DNA of 38,085 nt from Bacteroidales bacterium (GTDB lineage: Bacteria; Bacteroidota; Bacteroidia; Bacteroidales; F082). The translations under genes and the position numbers were made by a program. The stretch is taken from positions 1 through 38,085 of the forward strand of contig JAEEQP010000034.1 in the NCBI GenBank assembly GCA_016285355.1, written 5' to 3'. Below the pieces are notes generated by a model. That model did no database searches and was not told where the DNA came from. It saw only the letters and a list, made by a program, of their open reading frames with translations. This document shows positions 32,215-38,085 of the stretch, one piece after another (within the stretch, counting starts at the first letter, position 1; the number at the start of each line of letters is the position of its first letter).

Positions 32215-35200
32215 ATGAACTACAAGGAAGTCATCGAATCAAGATACAATCGCCAAAACTGGCAGCTGCTGTTGCACGACATTTTTGGCAGCAAAATCAA
32301 GTTTTGGAACACGCCATCTGTCGTTACCACGAGCAGCCCATTTGCCAAGCAAGCCCTTTGGTTAGGCACTATCACGCTGAGCGATGAGCAGACCATAGCC
32401 GTTTATGAAGTGGAGCTTTCAGAAAGCGTTGATATTGAGCGCAATCGCCGTGGCATCCGTGATATGCTGCTTACCGCTTGGCGCAACAATGGCAACGCCG
32501 GAGCCTTCATGTTCTGCTATCGCAAAAACGAAAGTGTGCTTCGTTTCTCCTACGTCAGCGAGTCGTGGAAATTTGCCGACGATGGCAGTTACCAAAAGGA
32601 ATCCACAGACACGAGGCGTTTCACTTATCTGTTGGGCGAAGGCCATCGCAGCCGCACCGCCATCCAACAATTTGAGAAACTGCGTGACAGCCAACTTTCA
32701 CTGAAAGACCTGACCAAAGCCTTCTCCGTGGATGCCGTCAGCGACATGTTCTTTGATGGCTACAAGAAACAGTACGAAAACATCATCTTCTACATCACTG
32801 GCAAGCGGATGGTGAAAGTGGCCAACAAATGGGAAGAACGCCTTGAAGGCCAACCTTGCCAATACATCATGCGGCAGTTTTCTCATTTCCCCAACCCCGA
32901 GAAATCCATTCGCGACTATGTTAAGAAACTGATGGGCAGGCTCGTATTCCTTCAGTTCCTTCAAAAGAAAGGCTGGCTGGGTGTAGGTGTTCATGACGAA
33001 TGGGGCAACGGCGACATGGAGTTCATTCAAAACCTCTTTGCCAGTTGCAACGACAAAGACCACTTCATCGACAAGGTTCTGGAACCGCTTTTCAACGACC
33101 TCAACACCGAAGAAGGGAAAAAGCTGCCTCAATACAGAACGCCTTATCTGAATGGCGGTCTTTTTGAACGTGAAGCCGCTGATGAAACGGATTTTCCGTT
33201 ACCAGCCCAATACATGCAGTCGTTGCTTGACTTCTTTGCATCCTACAACTTCACCATCGACGAGAACGACCCCGATGATGCCGAGGTAGGCGTTGACCCC
33301 GAAATGCTGGGGCGCATCTTTGAGAACCTGTTGGAGGACAACAAAGACAAGGGCGCTTTCTACACACCCAAGGAAATTGTCAGCTACATGTGCCGCGAGA
33401 GCCTTATTGCCTATTTGCAGACAGGCATCCAGGATGAGGTAACGAAAGAAGCCATTCGACTGTTTGTGACCACGCATCAGATACAGGAACATTTGCCGGA
33501 GAACATTGACCAACTGCTGAAAGATGTGAAAATCTGCGACCCCGCCATTGGCTCGGGAGCCTTCCCCATGGGCTTGCTGAAAGAGCTTTTCCTCTGCCGC
33601 ACTGCTTTGGAAGGCATTAGCCAGCACCAAGCAGCTGAAATCAAGAAGCACATCATTCAGCAGAATGTCTATGGCGTTGACATAGAGCGTGGTGCCGTTG
33701 ACATCGCCCGCCTTCGTTTCTGGCTTTCCCTTATCGTTGATGAGGAAACTCCACAGGCTTTGCCCAACCTCGATTTCAAGATTATGCAAGGCAATTCGCT
33801 TTTGGAACAGTATAAAAGTGTTGTCCTTTCGACAATGACAGAAAAGAAAGCTGACGATACCGGAATGCTCACAATTTTCGAGGATATGGTTGACATTCAT
33901 CGTAGAGAACTTCGCGAAATGCTTGCCCAATACTATGACTGCACCGACCATAATGCAAAGCAAACCCTTCGTGCTCGTATTATCGACAACGTGAAGCAAC
34001 AATTACAAGAACAACACATTAATATGGATTTTGGCGATCTCGACCTTTCAGGAAACAGCCAATTCTTCCTTTGGCATACATGGTTCCATGATGTTTTCTC
34101 TAAAGGTGGGTTTGATATTGTTATTGGGAATCCGCCATATGTTTTTGCAAGAAATAGTGAAGAAAAGGGAATGAGCCAAGAGGATAAGGAGTTGTATTAC
34201 AAAAAGTTTATCTTGGCAAAATATCAAATCAATCTTTATCATTTGTTTGTAGAACAAGGTGTAAATCTGTTGAATGAGAAAGGAACTTTTGCATATATCA
34301 TTCCCAATAATTGGATGACAATCAATACAAATAGAGATTTCAGAAAATACATACTCAGCAAATCGAACATCATTATCACAAACTTTAATAAAAAAGTCTT
34401 TGAAACTGCTGAAGTGGATAGTAGTATCCTGATTTTTAAAAACTCATCTGGTAATTCATTTGTTATGCTTAATGAAACTCTCAGAGTTGATGAGATTGAA
34501 ACCATATCAAAAACATCTAAGGAAAGACTTCTGTCTAATAAAGATTACATTATCAATATTGATTTGTATAAAAGTAACGAGTTTATTCATGTTTTAAATA
34601 AAATCGAAGAAACTTCATGTACTCTTTCCAGTTTGTCAGAAGTAAAGGCTGGTCTGAAGGCATATGAAGTTGGGAAAGGCAACCCCGCCCAGACAGCAGA
34701 AATGAAAAAAGGACGGGTTTATCATTCTCTAAGACAGTTGGATGATTCGTATTATCCTTATATTGATGGGAATGATGTTAAACGGTATGTGTTGACTTGG
34801 GAACGAAAAGAATATTTAAAATATGGAGATAACCTTGCTGCTCCAAGGAAAAACTGGGCATTGTATTCCTCTCCTAGAATTCTTGTTAGACAAATTCCAT
34901 CAAAGCCGCCATACTGTATCAATGCTTGCTTTATTGACAAGATAGTATTGAACGATATGAATTCAATGAACATTATTGATATTAAATGTAATCCGTATTA
35001 CTTGTTGGCAATTATAAACTCTCGTCCCATATCATTCTGGTTCGCACATAAGTTTGGTAAATTGCAAAGAGGTCTTTTCCCGCAATTTAAAATCAATGAA
35101 CTTGCTTCATTCCCAATACCTTCTTGTAGCAAAGAGCAAGAAAAGCAGTTGGCAGAACTCGCAAACAAGATTATGGTTGCAAAGGAAGCAGATTTCAACG

Positions 35201-35295
35201 CCGATACCATAGCATTGGAAACCGAGATCGATCGTCTTGTTTATCAACTTTATGGCTTGACGGAGGATGAAATCGCAGTGATTGAAGGCACTTAA
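32215..35295 (+). CDS. Eco57I/type IIG-like DNA adenine methyltransferase with specificity region
   Basis: 1026 residues. The N6-adenine methyltransferase core is clear: LGRIFENLLEDNKDKGAFYT with GAFYTP from residue 380, motif I DPAIGSGAFPMGLL from residue 442, and motif IV GNPPY with Asn639. The C-terminal ~350 residues should be the target-recognition domain (LRQLDDSYYPYIDGNDVKRY, FGKLQRGLFPQFKINELASF as in type IIG and type I specificity subunits). No convincing nuclease motif is visible in the N-terminal ~370 residues, so cleavage may be supplied by the helicase-PLD protein or the downstream nuclease. From about 34100 the DNA becomes markedly AT-rich, just before the NPPY motif, suggesting that the recognition part was exchanged. 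Confidence 0.9.
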   Translation: MNYKEVIESRYNRQNWQLLLHDIFGSKIKFWNTPSVVTTSSPFAKQALWLGTITLSDEQTIAVYEVELSESVDIERNRRGIRDMLLTAWRNNGNAGAFMFCYRKNESVLRFSYVSESWKFADDGSYQKESTDTRRFTYLLGEGHRSRTAIQQFEKLRDSQLSLKDLTKAFSVDAVSDMFFDGYKKQYENIIFYITGKRMVKVANKWEERLEGQPCQYIMRQFSHFPNPEKSIRDYVKKLMGRLVFLQFLQKKGWLGVGVHDEWGNGDMEFIQNLFASCNDKDHFIDKVLEPLFNDLNTEEGKKLPQYRTPYLNGGLFEREAADETDFPLPAQYMQSLLDFFASYNFTIDENDPDDAEVGVDPEMLGRIFENLLEDNKDKGAFYTPKEIVSYMCRESLIAYLQTGIQDEVTKEAIRLFVTTHQIQEHLPENIDQLLKDVKICDPAIGSGAFPMGLLKELFLCRTALEGISQHQAAEIKKHIIQQNVYGVDIERGAVDIARLRFWLSLIVDEETPQALPNLDFKIMQGNSLLEQYKSVVLSTMTEKKADDTGMLTIFEDMVDIHRRELREMLAQYYDCTDHNAKQTLRARIIDNVKQQLQEQHINMDFGDLDLSGNSQFFLWHTWFHDVFSKGGFDIVIGNPPYVFARNSEEKGMSQEDKELYYKKFILAKYQINLYHLFVEQGVNLLNEKGTFAYIIPNNWMTINTNRDFRKYILSKSNIIITNFNKKVFETAEVDSSILIFKNSSGNSFVMLNETLRVDEIETISKTSKERLLSNKDYIINIDLYKSNEFIHVLNKIEETSCTLSSLSEVKAGLKAYEVGKGNPAQTAEMKKGRVYHSLRQLDDSYYPYIDGNDVKRYVLTWERKEYLKYGDNLAAPRKNWALYSSPRILVRQIPSKPPYCINACFIDKIVLNDMNSMNIIDIKCNPYYLLAIINSRPISFWFAHKFGKLQRGLFPQFKINELASFPIPSCSKEQEKQLAELANKIMVAKEADFNADTIALETEIDRLVYQLYGLTEDEIAVIEGT

Positions 35296-35314
35296 TGCGT
35301 CCTAGTTTTATGTG

Positions 35315-35339
35315 TTGAGAAATAATCACTCAATTTTTT
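35315..35339 (+). terminator. Weak terminator-like hairpin after the methyltransferase
   Basis: ttgag/ctcaa (35315-35333) with a nine-base loop followed by TTTTTT. A five-base stem is weak, so read-through into the nuclease gene is possible. Confidence 0.35.
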
Positions 35340-35351
35340 AGATAAAACTTG

Positions 35352-35359
35352 TATCTTTG
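35352..35359 (+). promoter_or_regulatory. -7 promoter element (TATCTTTG) for the nuclease gene
   Basis: TATCTTTG fits TAnnTTTG and sits 20 bp before the nuclease start codon, so this gene can be expressed apart from the helicase-methyltransferase pair. Confidence 0.6.
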
Positions 35360-35379
35360 CATTTTAAGAATGTTAAAGT

Positions 35380-36129
35380 ATGGATATATTAAAACAATTG
35401 ATTGATGAAGGTCATAAATATGGCATGAATGCCAAACTTGATTTTTTTGATCATGAGGCATGGGTAAACGAATCACTACAAAAAGATTTTCTCGTATGGG
35501 GAAGAAAAGTGTTACATTATCTTGAGAAAAATCATCCTAATAGTAGTGATACTAAAGAAGTTGGAGATAGATTAATCAAAGACTGCCAAGAATGTCATAT
35601 TGAGACATATAAGCTGATAATAAGCATTCTTGAGTCTTTAGATGATGTTGACTCTTCAGTAGAAGAAAATAACGATGATGATAATATACTCAACAGTATT
35701 TTAAATAGATTTGGCTTATTTATTAGGCAATTAAATAGAAGATATGATAATCGGAAGGGGATAGAAATTATTGACGAATATGATGTTCAGGATGTGTTGC
35801 ATGCGCTATTGGTTACATATTTTGATGATGTAAGAGCAGAAGACCCAGTTCCAATAAACGCTGGTGGAAGTAGTAGGTTAGATTTTATCATTATTGATAC
35901 CAACACTGCTATTGAAGTAAAAATGACCAGAAAGGGTTTAGGGGATAAAGTATTAGGGGAGCAATTACTTGTGGATATTGGCAGATATTCAAAACGAACA
36001 GATATCAAACAGTTAGTATTCTTTGTTTATGACCCCAATCGTTTCATACAAAATCCAAATGGTTTGAAAAGAGATATTGAAGATAAGTCAAACGATAATT
36101 TCGTTATTAATGTTGTAATTTCTAATTAG
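35380..36129 (+). CDS. PD-(D/E)XK nuclease-like protein
   Basis: 249 residues. The C-terminal half holds a restriction-type PD-(D/E)XK core: VQDVLHALLVTYFDDVRAED, PVPINAGGSSRLDFII (Asp168), AIEVKMTRKGLGDKVLGEQL (Glu179, Lys181) and LLVDIGRYSKRTD. This AGGSSRxDF...EVKxTRKGLG pattern belongs to a family of stand-alone nucleases found near restriction and abortive-infection genes. The N-terminal ~120 residues are acidic and helical without a known domain. The gene is very AT-rich and has its own promoter, 84 bp after the methyltransferase. It may be the cleavage component of the system or an independent effector. Confidence 0.8.
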   Translation: MDILKQLIDEGHKYGMNAKLDFFDHEAWVNESLQKDFLVWGRKVLHYLEKNHPNSSDTKEVGDRLIKDCQECHIETYKLIISILESLDDVDSSVEENNDDDNILNSILNRFGLFIRQLNRRYDNRKGIEIIDEYDVQDVLHALLVTYFDDVRAEDPVPINAGGSSRLDFIIIDTNTAIEVKMTRKGLGDKVLGEQLLVDIGRYSKRTDIKQLVFFVYDPNRFIQNPNGLKRDIEDKSNDNFVINVVISN

Positions 36130-36204
36130 CATTGCTGAATACATGAGTATAATAGCCCTGTTAACTGCTTTAATTTCGTGTACTTTTCATTTTGTTGACT
36201 TCAA

Positions 36205-36591
36205 TCAATTCTCCATTATCCCCTCCAATCGTTTCATGAATGTTTGAACGGTAATCGTATTCAAAATGGTTGCCAAACAGCCCAAATTGGTAGGTGGATA
36301 ATAAACATCTGATGGCATCAAAGACATGTCCAGCATTTCGGCTTCGGAAAACAGGGCTTCGATTTCTCCTTTTTTCCTTTCTTTGGTGCCGTCAGAGAAG
36401 TTGTCGTTCTTTTCAATGGCAGCTTTGTACAAGGCTTTGTCATAGTCATACAGCTGGTACAAGTCATCCTTCGTGAAAGGGATGGAGATGTTCAAGACAA
36501 TGGCAGAATAGACAGAGTTTATGCATTTGGTTGCTCCTGGAAGGTTCTTTGCCATTGTGGTTTGATGTAGGGTTAGTTTGTTGTTGTCCAT
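36205..36591 (-). CDS. Hypothetical protein, divergent from the XRE operon
   Basis: 128 residues starting at the ATG reading MDNNKLTLHQTTMAKNLPGA; an in-frame ATG further upstream (36750) would run through the promoter and operator region, so it is rejected. A promoter TATTTTTG lies at 36614-36621 on the minus strand, 22 bp before this start. The protein is mostly helical and acidic (FTKDDLYQLYDYDKALYKAA, KGEIEALFSEAEMLDM). No signal peptide or known domain is recognised. The position opposite an XRE-ImmA operon suggests a shared regulatory region. Confidence 0.65.
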   Translation of the reverse strand: MDNNKLTLHQTTMAKNLPGATKCINSVYSAIVLNISIPFTKDDLYQLYDYDKALYKAAIEKNDNFSDGTKERKKGEIEALFSEAEMLDMSLMPSDVYYPPTNLGCLATILNTITVQTFMKRLEGIMEN

Positions 36592-36613
36592 ATTTTTTTG
36601 GTTTTTGGTTCTG

Positions 36614-36621
36614 CAAAAATA
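36614..36621 (-). promoter_or_regulatory. -7 promoter element (TATTTTTG) for the 36205-36591 gene
   Basis: On the minus strand TATTTTTG lies 22 bp before the start at 36591. Confidence 0.55.
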
Positions 36622-36631
36622 CAAAAAAAAC

Positions 36632-36677
36632 CGTGGCAAAATATATAATAATTGAAATATTTTGTATTTTTGCCACG
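36632..36677. promoter_or_regulatory. Candidate operator (inverted repeat) between divergent promoters
   Basis: cgtggcaaaa at 36632-36641 is exactly mirrored by ttttgccacg at 36668-36677. The right half overlaps the -7 element of the XRE operon (36665-36672) and the left half lies just upstream of the divergent promoter. This is the expected place for autoregulation by the XRE protein. Confidence 0.5.
36665..36672 (+). promoter_or_regulatory. -7 promoter element (TATTTTTG) for the XRE-ImmA operon
   Basis: TATTTTTG fits TAnnTTTG and lies 31 bp before the XRE start codon, inside the right operator half-site. Confidence 0.55.
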
Positions 36678-36703
36678 ATAATAAACCTAAAAATGGGCTA
36701 AAA

Positions 36704-37039
36704 ATGAACACAATCACAGGCAGGAACCTAAAGGCTTTGCGTGAGGCCAACGGCTATACGCAGGAGAAAATGGCTGAATATCTTGGCGTTGGGCGTTCGG
36801 CATACGCTAACTATGAGGCGGGCGAGCGCGAAACGCCGTTGGAGGTGCTGCAAAAGGCAGCGGATTTGTTTGGCTGCGAATTGGCGCTTCTTTTTGAGGA
36901 AGACGAAACGGCAGTCCGCAATATGCTGGTCTGCGCCTTCCGCGCCGATGACTTGAGTGCAGACGATATGCGTGAAGTGGCCTCGTTCAAGAGCGTTGTG
37001 ATGAATTATTTGAAGATGGAAAGGCTGTTGAGAAAATGA
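36704..37039 (+). CDS. XRE-family HTH transcriptional regulator
   Basis: 111 residues from the ATG at 36704 (MNTITGRNLKALREANGYTQ); a longer in-frame reading upstream would begin inside the promoter. The helix-turn-helix is LKALREANGYTQEKMAEYLG followed by VGRSAYANYEAGERETPLEV, a standard Cro/C1-type domain at residues ~9-62. The C-terminal 45 residues are helical. It overlaps the ImmA/IrrE gene by ATGA, the usual layout of XRE-ImmA pairs in which the peptidase cleaves the repressor. Confidence 0.92.
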   Translation: MNTITGRNLKALREANGYTQEKMAEYLGVGRSAYANYEAGERETPLEVLQKAADLFGCELALLFEEDETAVRNMLVCAFRADDLSADDMREVASFKSVVMNYLKMERLLRK

Positions 37040-37770
37040 AAAAGCTGAACCTTGAAACGGCCGAAATCCTTGCCGGAAAGATGCGGAGCGAGTTGTTGCG
37101 TGTTTCTGCGACGGAACCGCTCAATATGAAGACAGCCCTCCGCCAGTTGAATGTGATGACACTCTATCGTCCGTTGTCGGACAAATTGTTTGGATTGTCG
37201 CTTCTGACCCCTGACAAAAAGCATCGTTTCATGCTGGTGAACAGTAATTCGAGGCGGGGACGGCAGCATTTCACCATCGCGCACGAATTGTATCATCTTT
37301 ATTACGATGAGAATCCCCAACCCCATTTCTGCGACAACTCAATCTATACCGATGCTGCTGAGAGGTCGGCTAATCTGTTCGCTTCCGCTTTGCTGATGCC
37401 GAAGGAGGGCTTGCTGCAAAACATCCCATCTGATGAAATTGTTAGTAAGAGTGTCAGTATTGATACGTTGCTTCGGATGGAGCATCTTTACGGGGTTTCG
37501 CATCATACATTAGTGGTAAGATTGAAGGAATTACATATTATCAGTCCTTCGTCCGCTGACGAGCTATTGGCTGTTTCGATTACTCAGGAGGCAGCTTTGC
37601 GCGGGTATGATGCTAAACACTATTCAAAAGGAAACGAAGGCCTGGTCATCGGAGATTTCGGCTCCAAGGCTCGTAAGTTATTCGATGAGGAGCGGATTTC
37701 CGAAGGGCATTATCTTGAATTGCTCAACCTAATCGGCTATGGAGAAGGTCAAAATCATACTGGATGCTGA
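37036..37770 (+). CDS. ImmA/IrrE family metallo-endopeptidase
   Basis: 244 residues. The zinc-binding HELYH motif (His83, Glu84, His87, in HFTIAHELYHLYYDE) and the following AERSANLFASALLMP, which supplies the third ligand region, define the COG2856 family. Members cleave a cognate XRE repressor in response to stress or phage signals. The C-terminal ~80 residues (GYDAKHYSKGNEGLVIGDFG) form a separate helical part. It is translationally coupled with the XRE gene upstream and overlaps the next gene by 32 bp. Confidence 0.9.
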   Translation: MKKLNLETAEILAGKMRSELLRVSATEPLNMKTALRQLNVMTLYRPLSDKLFGLSLLTPDKKHRFMLVNSNSRRGRQHFTIAHELYHLYYDENPQPHFCDNSIYTDAAERSANLFASALLMPKEGLLQNIPSDEIVSKSVSIDTLLRMEHLYGVSHHTLVVRLKELHIISPSSADELLAVSITQEAALRGYDAKHYSKGNEGLVIGDFGSKARKLFDEERISEGHYLELLNLIGYGEGQNHTGC

Positions 37771-38011
37771 TGTGTTGCTCCATTTCGCCAAGGCGGGACG
37801 CTTGAACAAGTTGCCGGATATATTGCCGGAATATGAGCATGTTGTCTTGAGTGCGGTTTATGATGAGATTGGATCCATTCAAAACCAGTTGGATAATCAA
37901 ATCTTGTTTCTGAAGAACATTTCAAAGGAGACGTTCAATCCGACGGGGGAAATGTTTGTCCTGTTTTCCGCAATGGGACACCCGATTTTTAGCTTTTGTG
38001 GCGGTATGTGA
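37739..38011 (+). CDS. PIN-domain-like protein, probably truncated at its 3' end
   Basis: 90 residues. The start (VKIILDADVLLHFAKAGRLN) looks like the first strand and acidic residue of a PIN-type ribonuclease fold, and EYEHVVLSAVYDEIGSIQNQ continues it. PIN domains run 120-160 residues with further acidic residues that are missing here. From about residue 70 the sequence (FVLFSAMGHPIFSFCGGM) no longer looks like the same domain and overlaps the 3' end of an opposing gene. It is the third gene of the XRE-ImmA operon, overlapping ImmA by 32 bp. Truncation by a rearrangement near 37950 is likely but cannot be proved here. Confidence 0.55.
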   Translation: MEKVKIILDADVLLHFAKAGRLNKLPDILPEYEHVVLSAVYDEIGSIQNQLDNQILFLKNISKETFNPTGEMFVLFSAMGHPIFSFCGGM

Positions 38012-38085
38012 CGATGTCATACAGTTCTTGCTGTTCCTCATCCATGCGCAGAAGTGTGGTTTTGACATGTCCAGACTGGGGAAGC
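37989..38085 (-). CDS. 3' end of an unidentified minus-strand gene (partial)
   Basis: The last 32 codons read LPQSGHVKTTLLRMDEEQQE then LYDIVTYRHKS and stop at 37989; the gene enters from beyond the right edge. The charged C-terminus resembles the ends of proteins such as transposases, but this is not enough to name it. It overlaps the end of the PIN-like reading frame, so it may belong to an element that interrupted that gene. Confidence 0.4.
   Translation of the reverse strand, partial: LPQSGHVKTTLLRMDEEQQELYDIVTYRHKS

Noticed and set aside
28886..36129. Canonical DISARM or BREX locus
   Set aside because: No drmA/drmB, pglZ, brxC or brxL homologue is seen; only helicase-PLD, methyltransferase and nuclease are present.
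36592..36750. N-terminal extension of the 36205-36591 gene
   Set aside because: It would run across the divergent promoters and operator and into the XRE gene, and it has a random hydrophobic composition.

Overview
The window looks like a chromosomal contig from an uncultured Bacteroidales (phylum Bacteroidota) that carries a type IX secretion system. This rests on the many TAnnTTTG promoter elements (Bacteroidetes -7 consensus), a Bacteroidetes-type rpoD start, long Bacteroidetes-type NusB, PorQ, a C-terminal T9SS sorting domain, many lipoproteins and DUF3244-like proteins. No species can be named from the sequence alone.

Layout. 1-3.0 kb (minus): start of rpoD, then pnp and rpsO, with an array of four small palindromes between rpoD and pnp. 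3.25-4.4 kb: two tandem paralogous genes of unknown function, then two tRNA-Ser genes. 4.5-9.6 kb: a membrane-anchored TPR/HTH protein, a GWxTD-domain protein, a lipid A-type acyltransferase and a GT2 glycosyltransferase. 9.8-15.3 kb: a second TPR/HTH protein followed by a run of small exported proteins and lipoproteins bracketed by two DUF3244-like paralogues, ending in a T9SS cargo protein. 15.4-22.1 kb: housekeeping and redox genes (aroQ, 4Fe-4S aldo/keto reductase, ferritin, reverse rubrerythrin, nusB, porQ, recF, DUF721). 22.1-27.2 kb (minus): three genes joined by ATGA overlaps, namely an AmgK-like kinase fused to a RapZ C-terminal domain, a MurU-like nucleotidyltransferase and an AddB-like nuclease. 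The first two look like a cell-wall sugar recycling module.

27.3-38.1 kb is the accessory part. It holds an ORF6N protein whose coding sequence carries three copies of a 26-bp palindrome; an intergenic region with its own promoter, a 121-nt near-continuous hairpin and a terminator-like stem (candidate structured RNA or leader); a PLD-SNF2 helicase; an Eco57I/type IIG-like methyltransferase; and a PD-(D/E)XK nuclease. Together the last three resemble a multi-gene restriction-modification or defence system. An unknown gene, a divergent XRE-ImmA/IrrE-PIN-like operon with a candidate operator, and the edge of another gene follow. The 3' half of the methyltransferase and the nuclease gene are clearly more AT-rich than their surroundings, suggesting a separately acquired specificity/effector block.

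The best candidates for something undescribed are the structured leader/ncRNA linked to the helicase-methyltransferase-nuclease set and the palindromes embedded in the ORF6N gene. All function calls come from reading motifs by eye; no database search was run.
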